Below are positions 7,499 through 13,233 of a DNA stretch of 30,170 nt, in pieces. Location: the IMG/VR virus record IMGVR_UViG_3300044833_000079, positions 1 to 30,170 of that record. One strand, written 5' to 3'. The notes under the pieces were generated by a model. That model worked only from the letters and a program-made list of their open reading frames with translations, did no database searches and had not been told where the DNA came from. The stretch's first letter is position 1. Each line of letters begins with the position of its first letter. The stretch comes from a virus. Position numbers and translations under genes: made by a program.

Positions 7499-7755
7499 GT
7501 GGTCGGTCCTCCATTACCACCGCCATCCCGCAGGCGCTTGACGAGACGCGCCAGCACGCGCGGAGCGGCTTGCCACGTCTCCAGCAGAACCGGCACCCAC
7601 GACGGCACAGGCTGCTGCTCGCGGCGGCCTGGGGCGAGGGTGCGGGCCTTCCCCCAGCCGTAGATGGTCCCCCGGTCCAGCCCCGTCAGGAAGGCGAATG
7701 TGGTCTGGTTGATGCCCAGGTCGGTCAACCGTGCCTCGAACTCCTCACGTGTCAT
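7495..7755 (-). CDS. small helix-turn-helix protein
   Basis: The 86-residue product opens MTREEFEARLTDLGINQTTF and continues AFLTGLDRGTIYGWGKAR, which reads as a Cro/C1-like helix-turn-helix (helix, turn at LGINQTTFA, recognition helix DRGTIYGWGK). The C-terminus is a basic helix (LARLVKRLRDGG). Such proteins are common phage regulators. It overlaps its neighbours on both sides (ATGA downstream, 11 bases upstream). It sits mid-operon, away from the divergent control regions, so the operator it would bind is not obvious. Confidence 0.82.
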   Translation of the reverse strand: MTREEFEARLTDLGINQTTFAFLTGLDRGTIYGWGKARTLAPGRREQQPVPSWVPVLLETWQAAPRVLARLVKRLRDGGGNGGPTT

Positions 7756-8065
7756 CGGCGGCGCTCCCGCGCACCAGGGCGACGACTACGGCATGGCCGG
7801 CTATCGCCTCGTCGTGGCTGGTATAGCGGAATTGGTCGCGGTCATACGGGCCGCCGAACACCATCGTCTCCCACAGGATCGGCGGCCCGCGCCGCAGGGA
7901 ATAGCACGCAAGGCCGAGAAACACCGTCGATACCTGGACATCGCCGACCTCGGTGAATGCCAGTGTGCGCTCATGCTCGTGGGCGGCCTGCCATTCGACC
8001 CACTCCATCAAGTCCGACACCGCGACCGGGCGCTTGTCGTCGTCGAGCACATAGAGGTCGCGCAT
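7745..8065 (-). CDS. conserved phage protein (VSTVFLGL...ETMVFGG family)
   Basis: From ATG at 8065 the product has 106 residues, MRDLYVLDDDKRPVAVSDLM onward, with the conserved blocks VQVSTVFLGLACYS, GPPILWETMVFGG, and RYTSHDEAIAGHA. This matches a widespread phage family of unknown function that starts 'M..YVLD...PV..D...W..W'. AGGA at 8078-8075 lies 9 bases upstream of this ATG. An in-frame ATG at 8086 would add seven residues and overlap the previous gene; I prefer 8065 from family fit. Confidence 0.85.
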   Translation of the reverse strand: MRDLYVLDDDKRPVAVSDLMEWVEWQAAHEHERTLAFTEVGDVQVSTVFLGLACYSLRRGPPILWETMVFGGPYDRDQFRYTSHDEAIAGHAVVVALVRGSAADDT

Positions 8066-8076
8066 CACACCCGGTC

Positions 8077-8430
8077 CTAGTGCCAAAAATGGATGATCAG
8101 TGTCGCGGCCGTCAAAGCCAAGCCGGCCATGCCGACTACCGCACCTGCTGCCCAGGCCATCATCTTCCCGAGGCGCACCGTCATGCGCTGCTCCACTGCG
8201 GAAAACCCCATGTCCATATCGTGCCTCAGCGCGTCGATATCCTTCCGGATATCATCGCGCGTCGCCACCACATCTTGCCGCACTACCGTCAGTTCCTCGC
8301 GCAGCACCGCCCGCGTCACGATGGACCCCCACAGGTCCGCCAGCAGTTGCGCCAGTGTCTCGGCCTGATCGCGGGTGAAGCCCCGGCCCTCTAGTCGTCG
8401 CGTCGTCTCGATCGCGTTGAAGTCGCTCAT
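8077..8430 (-). CDS. DUF1640-like coiled-coil membrane protein
   Basis: From ATG at 8430 the product has 117 residues. It begins MSDFNAIETTRRLEGRGFTR, a DUF1640-type helical head (RRLEGRGFTRDQAETLAQLL), continues as a coiled coil (VVRQDVVATRDDIRKDIDAL) and ends in a membrane segment, AAGAVVGMAGLALTAATLII. The family is related to mitochondrial MCUR1-type proteins and is frequent in phages and proteobacteria without a settled function. It pairs with the similarly built protein at 7223-7498. Confidence 0.82.
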   Translation of the reverse strand: MSDFNAIETTRRLEGRGFTRDQAETLAQLLADLWGSIVTRAVLREELTVVRQDVVATRDDIRKDIDALRHDMDMGFSAVEQRMTVRLGKMMAWAAGAVVGMAGLALTAATLIIHFWH

Positions 8431-8521
8431 GTCGGTCGTCGCCCTTTTTATTGGCCGCAATATGCCGGTTCAGCGCGTTCCGGTCCACCGGGCCGTTGCA
8501 AGCCCGGTGTGGTGGAATGCG
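8431..8521 (-). other. intergenic leader with hairpin
   Basis: This 91-base gap holds a stem ACCGGGC (8487-8493) / GCCCGGT (8502-8508) with an 8-base loop and an extra CC/GG pair beyond a bulge. Between it and the downstream start is the leader AAAAAGGGCGACGACCGAC. The pattern, hairpin then AAGG...CCGAC leader, recurs at other junctions in this operon. Confidence 0.55.
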
Positions 8522-8848
8522 TCAGACCGCCACGTCAGTCCAGCCAGCAGGCACGGGCTCGACCGGCACATACTCGATGACGTGCATCGAACGGGTGAAC
8601 GTATCGAACCCGGCCGGCTTGCGCGCCTTCCTGTCCGCCAACTGGATCGACGGCGAGACATGCCGCCCCTCGGCCACCGCCAGGGCGCGGACCTGCGTTC
8701 CCAGATCGAGCCAGGAGCACGCCGTCACCGGGTGCTTGTCGGCGTTCAACCAATCGCTGATAGATATCTGCCAGTATTTATTGCCGCCCATCTCGTAAGA
8801 CTCGGCATCGGCAAAGCGGATTATGTAGTCGCGCATAGTTACGGCCAT
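8522..8848 (-). CDS. phage protein of unknown function
   Basis: The 108-residue product starts MAVTMRDYIIRFADAESYEM. It has no signal peptide, membrane segment or Cys pairs; it looks like a soluble alpha/beta protein with a beta-rich C-terminus (MHVIEYVPVEPVPAGWTDVA). An AAGGACCGACACAA leader stands directly before the ATG; the second in-frame ATG at 8836 is less well placed. I do not recognise the family. Confidence 0.75.
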   Translation of the reverse strand: MAVTMRDYIIRFADAESYEMGGNKYWQISISDWLNADKHPVTACSWLDLGTQVRALAVAEGRHVSPSIQLADRKARKPAGFDTFTRSMHVIEYVPVEPVPAGWTDVAV

Positions 8849-8895
8849 TTGTGTCGGTCCTTATGTTGGTTTCGTTGTCGGCCTAGACGGGGACT

Positions 8896-9159
8896 TCAGT
8901 TGCAGTACGTCGAGGTGCCCATCCGCCGGCAAACGACCGGTGGCTGATAGGGCCGATAGGTCGGCTGCGCGGTTGGCTGGGACCAATCCGTGTACCCCGG
9001 CTCCGGTGGGTGAATGTACGTGTCGTTACCCATTTGGCGCGCGCTCCATCCGTTATCGCAGTACGTCGAGGTGCCGAGAGTCCGGCACGATAGCGACTGC
9101 GCATGTGCCGCGCCGATCGGCAGTGCCAAGGCGAGAATCGCGAGAGTGTGGGTTTTCAT
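8896..9159 (-). CDS. secreted protein with two Cys-x-GTSTYC repeats
   Basis: The 87-residue product has a clear Sec signal peptide (MKTHTLAILALALPIGAAHA, cleavage after AHA). The mature part carries two copies of a short motif, CRTLGTSTYCDNG and CRRMGTSTYCN, one at each end of a Pro/Tyr/Gln-rich middle. An 18-bp perfect direct repeat (8902-8919 and 9058-9075) encodes them. The Cys pairs could form disulfides in the periplasm. Similar GTSTYCN repeats occur in small exported bacterial proteins. An effect on the envelope or superinfection exclusion is possible but unproven. Confidence 0.8.
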   Translation of the reverse strand: MKTHTLAILALALPIGAAHAQSLSCRTLGTSTYCDNGWSARQMGNDTYIHPPEPGYTDWSQPTAQPTYRPYQPPVVCRRMGTSTYCN

Positions 9160-9193
9160 CGGTTTTTACTTTCTGGTTGTTGGTCGGTTTCGG

Positions 9194-9245
9194 CCTAGAG
9201 CCGCTAAGCGGGGCGATCGATGCCGCCCCGCTGGGTAGCTCTAGG
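9194..9245 (-). repeat. nested intergenic hairpin at gene junction
   Basis: Outer stem CCTAGAGC (9194-9201) / GCTCTAGG (9238-9245) encloses inner stem AGCGGGGCG (9207-9215) / CGCCCCGCT (9224-9232). The outer right arm includes the TAG stop of the upstream gene. It is followed by the CCGAAACCGACC leader. There is no T-run, so a simple intrinsic terminator is unlikely; RNA processing, stability or translation control fits better. Confidence 0.7.
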
Positions 9246-9606
9246 CGTCCGGGCGATCGCACCGGAGGGTGGTGACGTATTCGCAGTCCCGCTCGACGGC
9301 TTCGATAGCCTCCCGGTCCTGCCCGTCCATGAAAACCGGAACCGCATCCGATCCGTGCACGTCCGCCCGGTACACGTGATAGCCCGTCTCGTTGCTGGCC
9401 AGCGCGCTACGGCTCACCGCCTCGTAGGACCGTCCAAACTCACGGACCTCGGACTCATCCAACCAGCGCGCGGCCAATGCCGGCGTCAGGCTGGCATCGC
9501 CCCACGCGGCCATCGTCTCGCCGTCGATTACGTGCGTGCTCGGTAGATTAGCGGTATCGCCGAAGATGTAGCCGGATGCGTTGTCGATCAAAATGTAACG
9601 AGGCAT
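9241..9606 (-). CDS. conserved phage protein (MPRYILIDNASGYIFGD family)
   Basis: The 121-residue soluble product begins MPRYILIDNASGYIFGDTA and contains GYHVYRADVHGSDAVPVFMD and GQDREAIEAVERDCEYV. I recall this layout from small early phage proteins of unknown function. The leader AACAAGGAGACAAGAAA precedes the ATG. No catalytic motif is visible. It sits between two structured junctions. Confidence 0.8.
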   Translation of the reverse strand: MPRYILIDNASGYIFGDTANLPSTHVIDGETMAAWGDASLTPALAARWLDESEVREFGRSYEAVSRSALASNETGYHVYRADVHGSDAVPVFMDGQDREAIEAVERDCEYVTTLRCDRPDA

Positions 9607-9634
9607 TTTCTTGTCTCCTTGTTGTCGGTTTCGG

Positions 9635-9690
9635 CCTAGTGCCGCTCAAGGGGGCAGTGCGGTTCACCCGCCCCATTGAGTGGCTCCAGG
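9635..9690 (-). repeat. intergenic hairpin at gene junction
   Basis: CCTAGTGCCGCTCAA (9635-9649) pairs with TTGAGTGGCTCCAGG (9676-9690) as a 15-position imperfect stem with G-T pairs and two mismatches, around an inner GGGG/CCCC. It ends 2 bases from the TGA of the small membrane protein gene. Layout and flanks (CGGCCTAG on one side, CAGGCG on the other) match the 9194-9245 and 10864-10919 elements, while stem bases differ in a compensating way. Confidence 0.65.
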
Positions 9691-9692
9691 CG

Positions 9693-9854
9693 TCAATGAA
9701 AGAGGGCAACCAGCACCACCACCAAGGACACGACCACGGCTGTGGCCTTGACGGTCCACTTGGCGAGCGAGAACACGATCAGCACCGCATCTTCAGGACC
9801 GGCCAGCATGACCAGCAGGATGAGGACCAGCAGGATCACCACAAGGATGAGCAT
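9693..9854 (-). CDS. 53-residue two-helix membrane protein
   Basis: The product starts MLILVVILLVLILLVMLAGP, then EDAVLIVFSLAKWTVK, then ATAVVVSLVVVLVALFH, so it is almost wholly two hydrophobic segments around a short charged loop. GGGGGAG stands about 8 bases ahead of the ATG inside the end of the upstream gene, whose TGA is only 2 bases before this start, indicating coupling. A small holin-like or membrane-stress protein is possible from size and topology, but no lysis genes are adjacent. Confidence 0.75.
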   Translation of the reverse strand: MLILVVILLVLILLVMLAGPEDAVLIVFSLAKWTVKATAVVVSLVVVLVALFH

Positions 9855-9856
9855 GA

Positions 9857-10231
9857 TCAGGACTCCCCCTCGTCATCATCGCAGCCGTGGAAATCGCCCG
9901 AGTGTGCTTCACCGTCCACGTAATCGGCGATCGACGGGAATGCCGTTATCGGCCAATAGCGGGTGCGCGTGGACCGGATGCGCTGGTCAGGCCCAGCGCG
10001 GTGTGCCGTGACGCATATCTCGGTATCGGCCGTCAGCATCGCCGACTGGAAGTCACCACCTTTCTCCGACATCACCAGTTGGATGACGTCACGCAGGGTC
10101 ACCTTGTCGCCGACGATGCGTCCGATTTCACGGGACAGATTGACGGATAGATCCATGCCGCACTTGGCACCTACCGGCCACCAAATCGGACCGCATATGC
10201 CGCCGCGAAGTGAGATATCGTAATGGGTCAT
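9857..10231 (-). CDS. phage protein of unknown function
   Basis: From ATG at 10231 the product has 124 residues (MTHYDISLRGGICGPIWWPV...). An AACAAGGCGACCGACACA leader precedes this ATG and is the same as at neighbouring genes, which decides the start over any longer frame. The C-terminus is acidic (GDFHGCDDDEGES). Middle part (VTLRDVIQLVMSEKGGDFQS) looks helical. I do not recognise the family. Confidence 0.78.
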   Translation of the reverse strand: MTHYDISLRGGICGPIWWPVGAKCGMDLSVNLSREIGRIVGDKVTLRDVIQLVMSEKGGDFQSAMLTADTEICVTAHRAGPDQRIRSTRTRYWPITAFPSIADYVDGEAHSGDFHGCDDDEGES

Positions 10232-10259
10232 TGTGTCGGTCGCCTTGTTATTGTTTCTG

Positions 10260-10832
10260 TTACGCCGCTTCGCCGAACGCGCGGCCGGACTGGAGCGCGG
10301 CCACCAGCTTTTCCAGGCATGTCTCAACGGACCAGTTAGACGACAAGCGCCCCCGCCTCTTGCCGTTTGAAATGGTCACCTCGTTGCCGGTGATCTTGAT
10401 CTGATCCGGACCAGCGAACGCAGCGAACCGGACAGGCTTGCGATCGGTCTTGGACCGCGCGGTGACGATGCGCAGTGTGCGGCCTTCGGCAATCAGGCGG
10501 TCGGCTTCGCGTGTGGCTACGCCAAGCCGGTAATGGTTCATCACGCGACCAGCCATGTAGTAGCCGTTCCCCGGCTCATGATTGCCGGGATTGATCGCCA
10601 ACCCCAGGTATTCACCCATGGCGCTGTTGTAGGGGTATCCGGTCTGCCCCTTGCCCTTCTGTGCAGCCGCGTAGTCGGACTGCGCCATCTCCATTTCATT
10701 CGCCACGTCGGCAAGGCCGCCCTGGAATGCCTCAGCCTCATCGGCCCTCAGCGCCTCGTACCATGGCTTAATTGCGCTGCGAGCGGTGATGTAGGCCATC
10801 AATGCGGGGTATTGGGCTGCTGCGTCGATCAT
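10260..10832 (-). CDS. phage protein of unknown function
   Basis: The 190-residue product begins MIDAAAQYPALMAYITARSA and includes a Tyr/Gly/Asn-rich middle (GYPYNSAMGEYLGLAINPG) and a basic C-terminal half (ARSKTDRKPVRFAAF, SNGKRRGRLS). The basic part may bind nucleic acid. The leader AACAACAAGGACCGACAAC is the clearest copy in the operon. The largest protein of this leftward set; no family recognised. Confidence 0.78.
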   Translation of the reverse strand: MIDAAAQYPALMAYITARSAIKPWYEALRADEAEAFQGGLADVANEMEMAQSDYAAAQKGKGQTGYPYNSAMGEYLGLAINPGNHEPGNGYYMAGRVMNHYRLGVATREADRLIAEGRTLRIVTARSKTDRKPVRFAAFAGPDQIKITGNEVTISNGKRRGRLSSNWSVETCLEKLVAALQSGRAFGEAA

Positions 10833-10863
10833 GTTGTCGGTCCTTGTTGTTGTTGATTACCGG

Positions 10864-10919
10864 CCTGATGCCGCGAAAGGGGGCGGTGGTGTCCCGCCAC
10901 CCCATGTCGTAGCTTCAGG
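10864..10919 (-). repeat. intergenic hairpin at gene junction
   Basis: CCTGA (10864-10868) pairs with TCAGG (10915-10919), whose right arm contains the TGA stop of the upstream gene. The interior has a GC-rich stem, GGGG-GCGG against CCGC-CA-CCCC. Position and outline match the elements at 9194-9245 and 9635-9690. Confidence 0.6.
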
Positions 10920-11427
10920 CGGTGATGAGGGCGTATTGCTTGGTGATCTGCTTGCACATGCGCGCGGAGTTGTCCTGGCAGGTGCGGGACCCCAGTTCGA
11001 ACGTCGCAACGAGCTTGCCCTTGCGGTGGATATGCAGGTTGAAGGCATCACCGTGAAAACCAGCTTCGCGCAACGCCTGCGTGGTGTGGGAGTCGGGGTA
11101 GAACTCCAGCGCGATCGCATCACCGACCCGCAGCGTCGCCAGCGCGCTTGACGCCCGACAGGCTTGCGACGGGAATAGGCTCACGCTTTCGACGCAGGAC
11201 CACGTGGCGTTCTCGTCACGGTAGTCGTGGTGGCACCGAACCGGCGCCGCGATCGCGTGGCGGACGTCGGTTGCAAATGGGTTTTTCGCGGTTTTCTCGG
11301 CGCGCTTGACCGCTTCAAACTTGCTGCCAACGACACCGTTGCAGTCGAGCCATGCAACGATGTGATAGGCGTGCCGTAGCGCGGCGATATCGATCTTGGT
11401 CAGTTCGTAGGGGGGAACGTAAGTCAT
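10915..11427 (-). CDS. phage protein of unknown function, Cys/His-containing
   Basis: From ATG at 11427 the product has 170 residues (MTYVPPYELTKIDIAALRHA...). It has scattered Cys and His (RCHHDYRDENATWSCVE, SQACRAS, SRTCQDNSARMC) and a C-terminal segment FNLHIHRKGKLVATFELGS. ACAACAAGGAAACCGACG precedes the ATG and fixes the start. No catalytic set is evident. Confidence 0.78.
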   Translation of the reverse strand: MTYVPPYELTKIDIAALRHAYHIVAWLDCNGVVGSKFEAVKRAEKTAKNPFATDVRHAIAAPVRCHHDYRDENATWSCVESVSLFPSQACRASSALATLRVGDAIALEFYPDSHTTQALREAGFHGDAFNLHIHRKGKLVATFELGSRTCQDNSARMCKQITKQYALITA

Positions 11428-11476
11428 CGTCGGTTTCCTTGTTGTCGTTGGTGGTGTGGTGGTGGTGGTGAACCGA

Positions 11477-11800
11477 TCAGGGCAACCTCGCGTGGCGACG
11501 CTCGTAGGTCTCGACGAAATCACCGACCGTGGTCAGCCGAAAGCTATCGGTCTCAATCACGTAGAGGATGGTGCTGGCGTAGCTGTCGCCGCTGTTGCTG
11601 TATTCGGCGACGATGCCGCCATCCTTGTCGCTGATGACCTCGACGCCGTGATTTTCGAGTAGCGCGTCGATACGCCGCATCCGCACTTCGCCGCGCTGGA
11701 TGGACCGGCGGATCTTCCCCAGGTTTTCGACCGGGACGGTGGGGAATGCATCGGTCAATGACCGCAGGGAGGGAGCGCGCTTTATCGCTGGGGTTGTCAT
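11477..11800 (-). CDS. small phage protein of unknown function
   Basis: The 107-residue product begins MTTPAIKRAPSLRSLTDAFP; it has a basic helix (LGKIRRSIQRGEVRMRRIDAL) and a beta-rich second half (GVEVISDKDGGIVAEYSNSG...STILYVIETDSFRLTTV). The AACAAGGACGCCGACAC leader precedes the ATG. The 49-base gap downstream is a GGTGGT-repeat leader and holds no gene. Confidence 0.75.
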   Translation of the reverse strand: MTTPAIKRAPSLRSLTDAFPTVPVENLGKIRRSIQRGEVRMRRIDALLENHGVEVISDKDGGIVAEYSNSGDSYASTILYVIETDSFRLTTVGDFVETYERRHARLP

Positions 11801-11826
11801 GTGTCGGCGTCCTTGTTGGTGGTGGT

Positions 11827-11848
11827 GGGGGCGGGCGTTGCCGCCCCC
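11827..11848 (-). repeat. perfect GC hairpin at gene junction
   Basis: GGGGGCGG (11827-11834) and CCGCCCCC (11841-11848) form an 8-bp perfect stem with a 6-base loop, 6 bases after the stop of the upstream leftward gene. It is followed in the leftward sense by ACCACCACCAACAAGGA, not by a T-run. Confidence 0.7.
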
Positions 11849-11854
11849 TGTCAG

Positions 11855-12205
11855 TCACTCGATGCCGGCGGCCTCGTCGGCAGCGGCAAGGCGGGCGATG
11901 TGTGCGTCGATCTCCGCATTCGACGGCTCTTGGACCACCCAGCTTTCGGTGGGTTTGCTGCCGTAGCCGCGATAGCGCGGCGCAGTTTCGAGTGCAGCCA
12001 ACTGTGCCGCGATACGCTTCGCCTTGCGTGCCACCAGAGAGGTGTATTCCGCTTGGTTGATCTCCTGCACCGCGATCGACCCCGGCTGCGCGCTCATGCC
12101 CCAGTTGCGGTCGTTCTCGAACCGCAGGCTGCGATAGGCTCGCGTGTCGCTGGCCCGGAAATACGTCTTGCCGTCGTGGTGGGCGGCGAAATAGCGTTTA
12201 GTCAT
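11855..12205 (-). CDS. first gene of leftward operon, unknown function
   Basis: The 116-residue product (MTKRYFAAHHDGKTYFRASD...) is basic in the first half and helical later (LVARKAKRIAAQLAALE, SNAEIDAHIARLAAADEA). CGGAGACGAC stands before the ATG. It is the promoter-proximal gene of the leftward block, the position often held by host-takeover or regulatory genes, but the sequence shows no known domain. Confidence 0.75.
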   Translation of the reverse strand: MTKRYFAAHHDGKTYFRASDTRAYRSLRFENDRNWGMSAQPGSIAVQEINQAEYTSLVARKAKRIAAQLAALETAPRYRGYGSKPTESWVVQEPSNAEIDAHIARLAAADEAAGIE

Positions 12206-12241
12206 GTCGTCTCCGTTGGTTGGTGATTAACTGACGCCGCA

Positions 12242-12271
12242 TTTATATATGGATATGTGCGATATTTGCAA
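12242..12271 (-). promoter_or_regulatory. candidate promoter of the leftward operon
   Basis: On the minus strand TTGCAA (12271-12266) and TATAAA (12247-12242) are separated by 18 bases, with an overlapping TATATA at 16-base spacing. This is close to a sigma-70 consensus and lies 37 bases ahead of the first leftward start, in the most AT-rich stretch of the window. Confidence 0.55.
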
Positions 12272-12299
12272 TTTAATTATTTACGCCATTAATTGAATT
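12270..12299. promoter_or_regulatory. inverted repeat in divergent control region
   Basis: AATTTAATTA (12270-12279) and TAATTGAATT (12290-12299) are inverted copies with one mismatch, separated by 10 bases. They lie between the leftward promoter and the rightward gene at 12387. An operator or an A/T-rich protein site is likely. The rest of 12206-12386 has no gene. Confidence 0.5.
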
Positions 12300-12386
12300 A
12301 AAACAGCGACATAACCGGAAACTGTTGCTCGCGACACAAAAAGGTGCGAAATCGATCCCTCTATCAGCACACACAGGAGCACCGAC

Positions 12387-12572
12387 ATGGGCGCACTAGG
12401 CACCAAACCACCGGGCGGACAAGGCAAGGGCGACACCCGCACCAGTAAGGGGATGGACACCAAGGTCGGTAGCGGGTCCAGGCCCGGCGCGGCATCGATC
12501 GCGATCGAGACCACCGCACCCAGCAACACCCACACGATGGACCGCAACCCGCCCGGCGACTGGCTCAAGTAA
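12387..12572 (+). CDS. small Gly/Lys/Thr-rich protein
   Basis: The 61-residue product (MGALGTKPPGGQGKGDTRTS...) is low-complexity, hydrophilic and probably disordered. AGGAG at 12376-12380 is 6 bases ahead of the ATG. It is the first rightward gene after the divergent region and precedes the terminase genes. Function not known. Confidence 0.7.
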   Translation: MGALGTKPPGGQGKGDTRTSKGMDTKVGSGSRPGAASIAIETTAPSNTHTMDRNPPGDWLK

Positions 12573-12607
12573 CCAGCACACCACCACCACCGGCCGAAGG
12601 ATCGACG

Positions 12608-12640
12608 CGAGGCGCATGACCCACCCAGGTCGGCGCCTCG
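12608..12640 (+). other. strong intergenic hairpin before terminase genes
   Basis: CGAGGCGC (12608-12615) and GCGCCTCG (12633-12640) form a perfect 8-bp stem, with an inner GACC/GGTC stem (12618-12621, 12628-12631). No T-run follows on either strand. It may be an RNA processing or attenuation element between the small first gene and the terminase operon. Confidence 0.55.
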
Positions 12641-12675
12641 TCCATGTCAGGAGATAGAGGAGGAGGACCGGTCAC

Positions 12676-13233
12676 ATGCCAACACACGATGGGCAGACAA
12701 CCAGGGCAGAGCACGCAGCTACACACATCGTCGGCCCCCTCGTCCCAGGGACCCAACGGCGCCCTAATCCACCACCAAACGTGGACATCACACCAGGACG
12801 ACCAACAACCTACCAAGACGCATTCCCAGAAATCGCGCGCCGACTCTGCCTGTTAGGACTCAGCGATGCCGAAATCGCCGCGTTCTTCGGCGTAAGAGCA
12901 GAGACAATCATCGATTGGGACGCCGCGCACCCCGAATTTCGTCAAGTTCGCGCGGGCGCACGAGACCTCGCCGACGCCAACGTGGCCGCGCGGCTGTATC
13001 AGCGTGCGATGGGTTACGAGCACCCGGAGACGCACATCGCGGTTAGCCAGGGTGTCGCCATCCAGACCCCGACCACTCGCGTCTATCCCCCTGACACTGA
13101 TGCTGCACGGTGGTGGCTAAAGAACCGCCAACCGCAGCGGTGGCGTGATCGGACGGAGGTGGAGACTTCTGGGACGGTGCAGCTTGGCGTGCTGGCCATC
13201 CCGATGAAGACCACGATCGACGGCGATGCCTGA
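12676..13233 (+). CDS. terminase small subunit
   Basis: The 185-residue product has a disordered Pro/Thr-rich N-terminus (about 1-45) and then a helix-turn-helix, LGLSDAEIAAFFGVRAETII, followed by DWDAAHPEFRQV and AARLYQRAMGYEHPET. This HTH-plus-'hPEF' layout is that of phage small terminases, which bind the packaging site and load the large subunit. WWLKNRQPQRWRDRTEVE near the end is also typical. AGGAGGA at 12661-12667 is 8 bases ahead of the ATG. It overlaps the large-subunit gene by 8 bases. The DNA upstream to 12573 may include the pac/cos recognition site. Confidence 0.88.
   Translation: MPTHDGQTTRAEHAATHIVGPLVPGTQRRPNPPPNVDITPGRPTTYQDAFPEIARRLCLLGLSDAEIAAFFGVRAETIIDWDAAHPEFRQVRAGARDLADANVAARLYQRAMGYEHPETHIAVSQGVAIQTPTTRVYPPDTDAARWWLKNRQPQRWRDRTEVETSGTVQLGVLAIPMKTTIDGDA

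Noticed and set aside
11449-11470. GGTGGT repeat as a possible satellite or regulatory repeat
   Set aside because: Short and explained as part of the AC-rich leader shared by this operon's junctions.
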